A stretch of 64,000 nucleotides of DNA from Stentor roeselii. Lineage: Eukaryota; Ciliophora; Heterotrichea; Heterotrichida; Stentoridae. Positions 1 through 10,552 of this stretch are shown one piece after another. The notes under the pieces were generated by a model that made no database searches, was not told the DNA's origin, and was given only the letters and a program-made list of their open reading frames with translations. Position 1 is the first letter of the stretch, and each line of letters starts with the position of its first letter. Location of the stretch: contig RSEH01000065.1 in NCBI GenBank assembly GCA_006503475.1, positions 1 to 64,000 on the forward strand. The letters are read 5' to 3'. The position numbers were made by a program, and so were the translations under genes.

Positions 1-58
1 CAGAAGGTAGTGATTTTGATCTTTCGAGAATTTCTTCAGAGAGTTCTAAATCTAACAT
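1..58 (-). CDS. GNAT acetyltransferase paralog, 5' end only (cut by window edge)
   Basis: A start codon on the minus strand (CAT at 56-58) opens 19 codons reading MLDLELSEEILERSKSLPS before the left edge. All 58 bases match the 5' end of the complete acetyltransferase gene whose start is at 2777. A second member of the same family, in the same orientation, therefore lies to the left of this window. Only the N-terminal leader is visible, not the catalytic fold, so the call rests wholly on identity to the copy at 2094-2777. It could also be a truncated copy; the sequence outside the window would decide. Confidence 0.55.
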   Translation of the reverse strand, partial: MLDLELSEEILERSKSLPS

Positions 59-905
59 TTTTTATTACATTTTCTGGTCTGTTGAATAAATCTTCTTATA
101 AATAATGTCAATAATCATTATATATAGAATTATTTGTTTATAAAAACTTGGACCATAGCTATATATAATTTAATTCATTCAGAGTATGTTCATTTCAAAT
201 GAATATAAGACTATAAATTTTTATAATTCCTTATCTAAAAACTAATTTTCATTGTGAAATTCTCTCGATTGATTATTGTATGATTCCTGTCATCTAATTT
301 GACAACTATTCCAAGTTTTTATAATTGATACAATGATAGAAACTTTAGCATTTCTTAATTTGAAGATTATGCAGACTTTCAGGTTTTTGTGATATTTTTT
401 GACCTTGGACTAAAGTTTTGGATTTAATTTAAACTAAGAAAATCACTCTGATGGCCACTTATGGAACTTTTAGTGATGTTTATCTATATAGGGAAAGAAT
501 TCAAGGTCAGGAAAAACAATTCACGTAAATCAAAGCGTTTGAGTCTCATATGGAAACTAATTATTTTGAGAAAATCCATGGTGATTATATTTTCGAAGTA
601 TCGAATGAAGCACTGCTTCAAGATTAGGTTAGAAAACAGATGGATATTCAGAATGATGATTATTAGTGAAAATAAAACATTGATCAAAGAAATCAAAGAA
701 ACTGGTAATGTAGAAAGTCAGAGTTTTAAAGGGAATGACTTGAAAGGTTTAGAAGTGGTTCGTTCAGAGTAAAATTTTAACTTAGATATTTAGAGAAACA
801 TTCAAAGAAAATGATTTGGGAGATTTAGAAGTTGCTGTTTTAGAATTAAGTATTAACTTTGATATTTAGGACTACATGATTAAAATCTTAAGAATTTTTG
901 TAAAC
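1..905. repeat. Diverged segmental duplication, copy 1
   Basis: This segment aligns along its length with 2720-3540, with many substitutions and several indels; the largest is about 80 bp present only here, near 89-168. The first ~90 bp (GNAT start and its immediate upstream) are almost identical between copies, while the rest has drifted. A 24-nt stretch starting ttcacgtaaatc (about 521-544) is unchanged in both. Around 450-545 one frame reads weakly like a kinase glycine-rich loop (YGTFSDVYLYRER, then IKAF after a stop), so part of it may be decayed coding sequence. No intact gene is visible from 59 to 905. Confidence 0.75.
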
Positions 906-1185
906 TAACTCGACCGAAGCAACGCGAAAAGTGCCTGAAAGAAGTTTCACTTCTTCAGTCGCTGAAGACTCGAAGATTATTAACAACCTGAACTCTTTCA
1001 TTGAAGAAACTCCTCATCGTTATTGAATGGGCTGAAAAGGGAGACCTCAAGCGAGTGAACAAAAGAGGACAGGCAGAAGAGCTCAAGGTCTGAGAGACAT
1101 GCATCAAATCGCCTCCACCTTGAAACACATGCAAGAAACGCGCATCATGGATTGAAGCGAAACTTATCAGGTGCTACAATAAACT
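906..1185 (+). pseudogene. NEK-type protein kinase relic
   Basis: The stretch is richer in G and C than its surroundings. Three reading frames together carry successive pieces of a NEK6/7-like kinase N-lobe and hinge: REKCLKEVSLLQSLK (alpha-C region), then KIINNLNSFIEE, then LLIVIEWAEKGDLKR (hinge and start of alpha-D), then HQIASTLKHMQETRIMD (alpha-E up to where the HRD loop should begin). The frame changes at least three times and stops interrupt it. The glycine loop, the HRD/DFG segment and the whole C-lobe are absent nearby. The order of the blocks matches the family, so this is a decayed kinase gene, not a chance similarity. A possible piece of its P-loop lies at 450-545. Confidence 0.7.
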
Positions 1186-2093
1186 GAGAAAATTAATTAT
1201 GTAGTAAAAAATTTTAAATTCATTTATTGATCGTTTCAAGCATAATTTATTTTCACAAGTAAGTCGACCAATACAAAAGCTTAATTTTTTAATTTTCATC
1301 CGCATCAATTTTCCACAATTTCTTCAATCATTGCTTCTAGAACTAGAAAACTATAGCCAATTTTAGGTAGTTTTCAAGTTCCAAAGAATAACAGTCTGAT
1401 TGTATTCACCAATAAAAAGGGCTATTTTTGTTTATCTGATATGTATTTGGCATATTTACTAATGTATGATCATCATGCAATCGCTAAGCTTAACAGATTC
1501 AAAGTATCTTCATATGTTTCGTTTAGGAAACACAAGGGACTTAATGAGACTAATCCAAATTGATTTATATAAGAAATCAATTTCAGTATCTATTATTTTC
1601 TTTGCAGGCTTTGCCGAAAAATCACTTGATTCTGTTGTGGTAACTGTATGAAATCTTTCATCCAAAGGATGTATTAATAGTATATCATAAAGATTGAAGG
1701 GAAGGAATTAATTAAAATAGTATCCGGACTTTAAGGGTTAAATCAGCTGAAATGAAATACAAGTGATTATGATCTTACTCAAAATAATTTAATCTATCTC
1801 AATTTTAATGATTTTTTGTATTAGATGATAACTTCTTTTTACTGAAGAGGAATTTAAAATTCCCAAATTTAAAATTTTCATCCTATAAGAATCTAGTAGA
1901 AGTACTTAAAACAGAAGCCTCAATTAATTTCCAGTAAGAACTAATGAAATTAACTCCTAATTTAAACTAAAATATTAATGATATCATTCTTATCCTTTTG
2001 ATGATTAAAATTCACATTACTATGCCCATATGGAAAATTATGAATATTCAATAAGACAATAATAATAGAAATCTAAATATTCCTATAATCTAA
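1186..2093. other. Intergenic, no gene seen
   Basis: About 0.9 kb of AT-rich sequence with short stop-riddled frames. A 61-codon open stretch at 1466-1651 has no recognisable motif, no helpful context and composition like the surrounding spacer, so it is not called. The last part is the 3' flank of the GNAT gene on the minus strand. Confidence 0.6.
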
Positions 2094-2777
2094 TCATTCT
2101 TCTCTTAAAAATTCCTCTAAATATTTCTTTCGAATTTCTTGATTCCATTCGAAATCTAAAATTCTTAACCGAACGCAAAAATAAAAAGCATTTTTCGAGA
2201 CACCCCAAAACTCCTCAACAAATTCAAGAGAAAATCCGATTTTCAATGCAAATTGGTAAGAAGGTATATTCACAACATCGAAAATCGCTTCTACTCTTCG
2301 ATAGCCCAGTTTAAATACGTGATCTAATAGCAAAAAGCTGGCTTCAGTGAAAACTCCTGTCCTGCGAACCACATTAGACACCCAGACTGAACCGATTTCA
2401 ACTTTTAGATGCTCAGGATAGTTGTTTTTCAGAGAAATAGACCCGATTGGAATGTTATCACTGTTGCTATATATTGAAAAAATTAGGCATCTTGGTCGGG
2501 CTAAAAGAGAGTCCATGCAATTTTCGAAATCTTCGAAACTGCTAAATGGACCATATTCTAAGTATCGCCAAATAATTTCAGGGTCATATGCGGGAAACTC
2601 TTTGTTTTGGAACTTCCTGGAAGTGCCATTTGAATAATTATAGAGATTCTCTAAATCCCGTGCTTTATCCAGAGGTTTTAAAGTAATCTTGCTTCCAACT
2701 AATGTGATTGGACTGGGCTCAGAAGGTAGTGATTTTGATCTTTCGAGAATTTCTTCAGAGAGTTCTAAATCTAACAT
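2094..2777 (-). CDS. GNAT-family N-acetyltransferase (RimJ/RimL-like)
   Basis: A 227-aa protein whose order of motifs fits a RimJ/RimL-type GNAT enzyme, which moves an acetyl group from acetyl-CoA to an amine, often a protein N-terminus. ITLKPL (about residue 31) looks like the first strand. VEIGSVWVSNVVRRTGVFTE (about 126-145) is the central strand followed by the acetyl-CoA pyrophosphate-binding loop (the RRTG stretch, where classical members have Q/RxxGxG/A). GYRRVEAIFDVVNIPSYQFALKIGF continues with the typical late strand and NxxS helix that ends in a KxGF motif. Substrate cannot be told. The gene ends in TGA, evidence that UGA is a stop here. A paralog start lies at the left edge, so the family is locally duplicated. 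Confidence 0.8.
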   Translation of the reverse strand: MLDLELSEEILERSKSLPSEPSPITLVGSKITLKPLDKARDLENLYNYSNGTSRKFQNKEFPAYDPEIIWRYLEYGPFSSFEDFENCMDSLLARPRCLIFSIYSNSDNIPIGSISLKNNYPEHLKVEIGSVWVSNVVRRTGVFTEASFLLLDHVFKLGYRRVEAIFDVVNIPSYQFALKIGFSLEFVEEFWGVSKNAFYFCVRLRILDFEWNQEIRKKYLEEFLREE

Positions 2778-3540
2778 TTTTTATTACATTTTCTGGACTG
2801 TTGAATAAGATTGAGAAATGATTAATTCATTCAGAGTGTGTTCCTTTCAAATGAATATAATATTATAAATTTTAATAGTTCCTGATCTAAAAACTAATTT
2901 TTATTGTGAAATTCTCTCAATTGATTATTATATTGATTCCTGCCATCTAAAATGACAACTCTTCCAAGTTTTTATAATTTTTAAATATTTCTATGATAGA
3001 AGCTCAGCATTTCTTATTTTGAAGATTATGCAGACTTTCAGGTTTGTGTGATATTTTTAACCTTGGACTTAAAGTATCGAGTTTAATTTCAATTAAGAAA
3101 ATCTCTTTGATGATTTTTATCTATATTGAGAAAGAATTTAAGGTCAGCAAAATCAATTCACGTAAATCAAAGCGTTTGAGTCTTGAACCGAAACTAATTA
3201 TTTGGAGAAACTCATAGTGATTATATTTTCGAAGTATTGAATGAAGAGCTGCTTCAAGATCAGGGTGGAAAACAGATGATTTTCAGAATGATGATTTTAA
3301 GTGAAAATAAAAATTGATGGAAATATAGAAAGTTAGAGTTTCAAAGGAAATAACTTGAAAGGATTAGAAGTGGTTACTTCAGAGTAAATTTTAACTTGGA
3401 TGTTTAGAGAAACATTCAAAAAAAAGACTTGGGATATTTAAAAAGTGGGTGATTTAGAATCAAGTATTTGCCTTAATAATTAGGACTAAAGCTCGAATTA
3501 TATACTTGCATGATTAGAATCTTAAGCATTTGTTTAAAAT
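2720..3540. repeat. Diverged segmental duplication, copy 2
   Basis: Second copy of the segment described at 1-905. It includes the first 58 coding bases of the GNAT gene (2720-2777), its upstream region, and the decayed tract with the conserved ttcacgtaaatc core near 3155-3180. The tract corresponding to the possible kinase P-loop is further decayed here, with several stops. The NEK relic that follows copy 1 is not found after this copy. Confidence 0.75.
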
Positions 3541-4438
3541 TATTTGATATTTATGTATAATCTGGAATGTTTCAAAAAATATTAGGATTGTTTCTAATTA
3601 TTTATACCCTATAAAAGATTTATGATTCATTTTATGTTGAGAGCATTAGATGATCAGATATAAATACTTAAACTAGCTCATCATAGAATAATAATTTTCT
3701 AATACTTTAAATCAACTACAAAATCTGTCAATCTTTAAAAGATTATGCTTTAAATCGAGAACATCCAAATAAATCAAATTTTTTTACTCTTAGAAAATTA
3801 ATTGATAATACCGTTCATCGTTCGATTGAGGTCTTAATTTTTATTACGAATTTCTTTTTTTAATTTGAACGATTAAAGGCTACCAGATAAGATTAAATCA
3901 ACTTGAGGGCTGTTCTAGGTGATTTTGTAAAATAAAACACTATAAGAAATTTTCGTCTTGGATTAATATATGTTTTTAGTGAAATATATAAATTTGATAT
4001 ATGCATATTTAAACTGATTGAAGATTAATGTTTACTGTGTTAAATTCAGTATTTTCGACTCGTTCATTCAGAAAGAAAGTGCAAGAAGAATTTTAATTTG
4101 AGAAGGATCAATTACAAATTATATGTAAACTAATTTTAATGCTAATCTTTAATAGACTTGGTTACAATTATCTTATTTTCGAATTCTTAGCAATTTCCTC
4201 TTATCTCACTAATCAAGTGTTAAAAATCATATAAAAGAAAATCTTTAATCAACCTAAATCCTAATCAAAATCTTGACTTAAAATTTTTACACTTATGATA
4301 ATTTGAATTTACCTGATTCTTATAAAAATAAATACTATCACAATCAATCTATCACAATATTCTTTTTACTTCCTGATACTCTTAGGTTTTATTTCTTTAA
4401 TGTTTAATATCACTCAACTTTAGCTACTTAATCAATAA
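3541..4438. other. AT-rich intergenic, no gene seen
   Basis: About 0.9 kb of very AT-rich sequence with no open frame of note on either strand. It forms the upstream flank of the large cysteine-rich gene starting at 4439. No motif recognised. Confidence 0.6.
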
Positions 4439-7400
4439 ATGGTGATTTTCTTCGCATTATTTGCAGGAGCCTTGAATCTCAACTGTCTGAATTCTCCTTG
4501 TGTAAGCTGCTTGAACAACCTGATTCCCTATAACTCTCTGCTATGCATCGAAAGATGTCCTTATCCATATCAAATCCTAGAAAATCCTTGTGGAATTTCT
4601 ACGTCACTAATCGTTTCTGTGAAATTTTCAGAATTTTTCAATTTTTCTGCTGATTCAGTTGAAAACTTCACTGGTTTGTTCAGCCTTCCATTCAATGACG
4701 TTTCCCAAACATCTCCAATCCCCACCCCGGACCAAGGTTTTTACTTCTCTTCAAAAAGTGGTCTGAAGTCAATAATTTCTAAAGTCTTATCTCCTGATTT
4801 CAAGTCCTTTATAGTAGGACTGTTTAAGTCACCAGGAGAGATTTTCGAAATTTTCTATGATGGCCAAAGTTTCTTCAAAATATCGGCTGACGCCGGATTC
4901 ATTTACTTTCAGATTTTACTTCAAAGTGTAAATGAAGTGAAAATGTTGAGTTATTCAATTGCGTTTCAAACAAGTGCAACTTGGATGAGACTCACTTTTT
5001 CGCTTAGTCATTCATCTCCTGACCTTCTAAATATCAAGATTGGAAATAGATTCAGTACAAACCTTATTTCAATGACTGGCTTTGAGTACCACCCAGGAAG
5101 CGGCGACGCTTTATTCCTGTTAGGGTCAAACAAATCCCAAAGTTTTAAAGGTTTCCTTTTCCAGTTTTCTTACTTTTTAGGTGCATCGATAAGTGACCCG
5201 ATTTTTGCCTTCCGAGACTCTTGTCTTTGTGACTTTAACGAATACTGTTCAATCGACAAGATCTGCAGTCCTTGTCCGACAAGTTGCATGAACAGCTGGC
5301 CATGGTGCGTAAGAGAAGACTGCAGTTATTGCAACATTGCAAGCTGTTCCTCTTGCAACAGTTTCTCGCTTCTTGGCTGCACCAGTTGCAATGATTCAAC
5401 AAAAACACCTCCGAACTGCCAATGTGGTCCTCACTGCACTGCTTGTGATTCCACTTTTTTTTGCACTGCTTGTGAAGGCAACTACATTTTAATCGACAAC
5501 AAATGCCTCAACAAGCCATTTGGTTATTTAAAAGGAGATATTCAAGTGGTTGACTATGTTTTTACAAGTCTTGAACAGTTCAAGTTCGGAGTTTTTCAAA
5601 GTGGAAGCGACCCTTCAACGTTTTATCCGAATAATCATGAAGCTGATGACCCGATTATACTTAAAAATCGAGGAGCGTATTTGACTACTGGGAAATTTTT
5701 TAAAAGCGTCGGGGAATTTGTTATTAATTATCAGTTTGCGCTGGGGTTTTACTTTTTTGGAGCATTTACTGATGTTTTTATTTTTAATGAACTGGTTATT
5801 AATACTTCAGGAAGTTTTACTCTGAGTTTGACTGGAATCGATAGAAAGGCTGATTTTAAGGTTGGATCGACTTATGGATTTGGGAACTTTTGGAGCTTTT
5901 CTGCTATTAAAGTCAAATTTGAAGGAAATCTGCTCACAGTTTACACAAAATCTAATTCTAATAATGACTCTCTGTTTTCTGTTGAAGGATTTTTATTTAT
6001 TCACTCTACTAAGCAGGTTAATATTACATCGAGTGACAATATTATGATTTATTCGTTTGTGCTTTATAAAGATTATTATAATTTAGATCACAATTACAGA
6101 AAGGATGATTATAAAGAGCCTTGCATTTATAGCCAATACTACAATAGTTATCTACACTCTTGTGATTTTTGTGACTCAGGCTATTGTCCTACATTCGGAA
6201 CATCACATTATTGCAAGTATGTTGAATGCGCAACCTGCACTGATACTAGCCAAGAATGTATTAAGGGAAATGGTAATTTTTGCAATCCTGGTAAAATTTA
6301 CTTTGAGGGTAACTGCTGCCATTCTACTTGCAAAGGCTGTTTTGATTCACACAATTTTGCTTGCTTTGGATGTTTTGACCCTCCTGTATTATTAGGCCAT
6401 ACATGTGTGAATTCTTGTCCATTTGGCTTCAATCAACTCGGACAAAAATGCGAGTTGGCAATAATTAACACAGTTCACATAGTTTTCGATGATATTTTCT
6501 TCAATTTCTCAGATAAAACAAAAAATGTCCAGGTTCTCGCAGGAAACGAGTCAACAATCTACCCAAAACTATTCGATTCCCATCCAATCCCAACCTTTGG
6601 AAGAGGTTTTTACTTCAGAAAGACAAGTTACGTGAAAACAACAACGATAAAAATGAGTTATAATTTCACCCTGTTCTTTCTAATAAAATTCGAGTCTCCA
6701 GGATCATTTCTATCAACAAATGATTTACTTTACTACATGTCTCCAGATACAACGGTAGTGATCGAAGACCGTGCAGCGTATCACAAAATATATTCAAATA
6801 TTTTTACCCTAAACAAATGGTTGGTATTTTACGTGCAGTTCACGGCATCGATATTTAACTCATATCAAGCTCGTTGTTTTGTTGACGATAAGTTTTCATT
6901 GATTTCCTTTGGTCACTATATTTTTACAGAAGCTCCAACAAGTTTCTTCTTCGGAAGCAAAGTTAGTAGCTTCATTGGTTTCCTTTACGAGTTTCGAGCA
7001 TATAACGGTATTACAACACCTCAGAACACTATTCAAGTATGCACGTTGACTGATGAAAACTGCTTAATTGACTGCCCTTTGAATCAGGTTTTACTTGCAG
7101 GTACTTGTGTTGACTGTAATAACTGTCCTAACGGATGCCGATTCATTAACTCATGCTCGCTTTGTCTTGACCCGTTGTGTGTCTCGTGTTCTCTTATTCA
7201 ACCAGGGTGCTTGACTTGCAAAGAAAATTCTCATTTTAACTCTAACTGTGTTTGTGATGATGGATTTTTCTTTGATTCTCTCACTACTCAGTGCTCTCCT
7301 TGTTCGAATAATTGTCATACTTGCACATCGGCTGATTCTTGTGAATGTCTTGAAAATGCTCACAATGAAAACTTGGAATGTGTCTGCGACGATGGGTTTA

Positions 7401-10305
7401 GTTTGAAAGATGATGGAAAATGTTATAATTGTCATCCATTTTGTAAGACTTGCTCGGGATCTAAGTATTTTCAATGCTTGAGCTGCTCAGATTACTTATT
7501 GAACAGTGTTTGTTTATTGAACTGTCCTTTTGCTTTTAAGGGTGTTGCTAATGAATGTCTTAGAGTCAAGGAAAATGTAATGAGTGTCAAATTTAATGGA
7601 AATTTTGAAATTCAGAATTTTGATGGAATTGATTTTTACGATGATGATGATTTTAAACCTTTACCTGCTATTTTAAGAGGATGGTACTTTGACAACCAAA
7701 ACTTCTTAAAATTTAAATCAATAACATCTCAAAGTATACTCGGAATCCAATTCTCCATCTTATTCTGGATAAAAATCACAAAATCCGGAGCAATACTAGA
7801 AATTTTAGACAAGAAAATAGAAACCCTTTCACTTTCCACATTGGACGACTTATTCACACTAGAAATTCTCCTTGATCAAAAATATTCGAGCAGCCAAATC
7901 TCCCCATATCCCTCATCATCTTGGTTGCTTTTATCAGTGATAATTGATTACACATCATCAACTTTTCCATCAATTTCAATAAACTCTTTCACCTCCCCTT
8001 GGTTATTTGTATCAGAAACTCCATTCAACAACACAAGTCAATCCACCTTCACTCTCGGGTCCCCATCAGCGAAAATCTCAAGTTTTCAAGGTTTTCTCTT
8101 CGAATTTCACATAAAAAGTTCTCCAATTACCCCGTCACTTTACCTAAATTCAAACGAATTCTGCAACTTTTTCCCAATAAACCAATCCTGCATTTCAGAC
8201 TGTGACTTTAAGTCATTCGGGTCGGAAAACTCATGCCTTTCTTGCAAGCCTACCTGTGAAAAAGGCTGCAGAAGCGAAAAACATTGCAACAGATGTGAAG
8301 ACCAGTTTTGTGAGAAATGTTTCAACTTTTCAGCAGGTAGTTGTTTGAAGTGCAAGGAAAATTTTTACTTCAAGGAAGGAAAATGCACGGAAAAATGCAT
8401 AGAAAGACAGTATTTGGATAAAAATTCACTTAGGTGTGAAAATTGCTCTTCTGCTTGCATTGATTGTGACAGTTCTTCGAGTTGTAAACAATGTGTGACC
8501 AATTCTTATTTCAGTGATGAAGGAATTTGCAAGTGTTTTAAAGGATTTCAGCTGGAATTATTTAAGGATGGAAGAACTAAATGTAGAGAAAGTTACTTTA
8601 ATGTTACTATGACTCTTAGTAATGATAATCAAGCGACTTTAATTTTCAGTGAGTCTTTGGAGTCAAATTTAACAAAAGATAAGGTGATCGTCAAGGTTAA
8701 TAACGAGCTGCAAGGCTTTTCGATTACTTTCATCAACTCTTCTTGGTACCTGATTGTCACTGAAAGTAAAAACGAGCCGAAAACACCAAAATTTTTTTCG
8801 ATTGACTTTCCTTACATTCTTTACTCGAAAAAGGGAAAAATGCTGTATCAAGTACAGTTAAAAGCTCGGTTATTTGAAAATGAAGTTATTGACAATAACA
8901 AAATAGTAAAGAATATTAAAACAACTACTAGTAACTCAATGATCATCTTCACATCAGTTGTTTTTAGCTTCAGTTTCTTCGGGTTTGACATTAAAAGTTT
9001 CATAAACTTTAGAAACTCTGCAGAACTTTTTTATTCAGTTGTTTTGCTTGATATTGAATTCGATGTAATTCTTAGAACTATTCTAAGCGAAATTAGATAC
9101 TCTTCAACTCTTCCTTCAATATTTGATTATCTTATTGACTCTAACCATGGAGTTTCACTTGATTTGAAATTTAGAGAATATGGGTACAAGACTAATCTTT
9201 TTTTACTAAACAGTGGAATGCATTTAATGTTCTTGGTTATTTTAATATTTTGCTACTTAATTATAAAAATAATCGAAAGATTTAAAAACAGCCCACTTAT
9301 AAAAAAAATCGTAAAATACTTCGAATGGGATTCTTTCGTCAAGCTTTGTCTAAACGGGTATTTAGAATTAAATCAAACAGCTTTAATCAGTATTCTCTAC
9401 AGTCATTATTCAAACAACGTTCAAATGACTGATTTAATTTTTTCTCTAATTGTCTTGGTAAAGTTTATTAAGGTGGGCAATTTAGTTTTAATAGCTTTGG
9501 TATTCATTATCAACCACAAATACTATAAACTCGAATCAATTAATGATAAAAAAGAGCTTCGAGAAAAGTTTTCAAGTCTTCTTTCAATGCTCAGAATAAA
9601 CGTCAAAAGTTTTTTTTACCCGATTTTCTTGATTCGAAGATTTTCATTCATTTTCATATGTCTGTTGAAAGACATGCCGACTTTCCAGTTATCGATTCTT
9701 CTGATCTTTTCATTAACAGTAAATTTAATTAGAACTTGTGGTATTTGATTTCAAGGCAAGATATTTCTGACCAACTGTTTAAGGTCCATTTGATTATCAC
9801 TGAATTTAGCTTGATATGGTTTTATTCGATGATTCTTATCAAATTTGTGTTAAAAGTCAACATTTTAACTATAATCATCTTGACTCCAGTGATTTTTTCT
9901 CTTGGCACGCAATTCATGGTGATTGTTCTTAGTCTAGGATTTAAACTAGCTTCCAAGTGGTATTTGCGCAGAATCGCCCCGATTGTCAGTGATTCAGTCA
10001 ATGGTCAAGTTTTGGCACATGATCTTCAGAAAATCGAAGAAAATGGCTCAGGAATTAATAAAAAAATCAATTTCCAAACAGATTTCAAATCCACTTATAA
10101 CCAGATTGAGGAAACTTCACAGAAAAACGATTCAAAGAAAACTGTTAAAGAATCATCTTTGAATTCTGTTAAGGAACTATTTGAAGATATCTATGAAAGA
10201 AAACATAATGTTACTATTGAGGAGTCTAAAGAAACTGGAAAATTTGAATGTGAACCAAAAATGGAAAACGAGTGGAAAGATATAAGTGTGATCAACTTTA
10301 AATAA
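4439..10305 (+). CDS. Giant cysteine-rich, LamG-like multipass membrane protein
   Basis: A hydrophobic leader (MVIFFALFAGALNL) is followed by repeating modules: a laminin-G/concanavalin-like beta domain (with phrases such as FSILFWIKI and GFLFEF) alternating with furin- or GF-receptor-like cysteine clusters (CxxC repeats near residues 255-350, 565-675, 865-1035 and 1255-1380). This predicts a long extracellular region. From about residue 1500 onward hydrophobic segments follow one another, ending in a charged cytoplasmic tail rich in Lys, Glu and Ser. The first frame ends at TGA 9746-9748, but a second frame continues the membrane region to TAA at 10305. Removing 14 nt (9719-9732) joins them into about 1950 aa. 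Such proteins are common and uncharacterised in ciliates; a surface receptor or adhesion role is inference. Confidence 0.75.
9719..9732 (+). other. Candidate 14-nt intron (or one-base assembly loss in a 15-nt intron)
   Basis: The sequence GTAAATTTAATTAG starts on a codon boundary of the upstream frame and ends exactly where the downstream frame becomes readable (AACTTGTGG). Its 3' part resembles the clear 15-nt introns in this window, which end in an A followed by about five bases to AG. It is one base short. A 15-nt GT...AG candidate at 9741-9755 leads to a stop within about 13 codons, and a 20-nt candidate (9741-9760) would also bridge the frames but is out of size range. Either 14-nt introns occur, or one base is missing here. 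Confidence 0.45.
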
Positions 10306-10552
10306 AATTTATAGGATAAGATAGTGGTAATAATTATTAAGTTGATAATATTAAAATCATCGATAAAATTTCCTAATTAATATCCATATTGTAAATAGAC
10401 TAAACACTCAAGTTCTCTCTAAAAATAATTCCCCAAAAATCTGTTGAACTAAAAAATTTAAATCTCTAAAAATAATCTCAAAACAATAACCTATAAATTC
10501 CAAACTTTCATCTCAACCTAAAAAATTCAAACCCTTCAGAAATGGCGGTATA

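Noticed and set aside
461-772. 103-codon open frame in the left repeat
   Set aside because: It lies in the decayed duplicated segment, is not kept open in the second copy, has no recognisable motif and runs in a different frame from the possible kinase trace.
1466-1651. 61-codon open frame
   Set aside because: Short, AT-spacer composition, no motif, no conserved copy.
9741-9760. GT...AG candidates of 15 and 20 nt near the end of the giant membrane gene
   Set aside because: The 15-nt version reaches a stop within about 13 codons and loses a clearly coding downstream frame. The 20-nt version bridges the frames but lies outside the intron size seen elsewhere here. The 14-nt candidate at 9719 fits better, though not proven.
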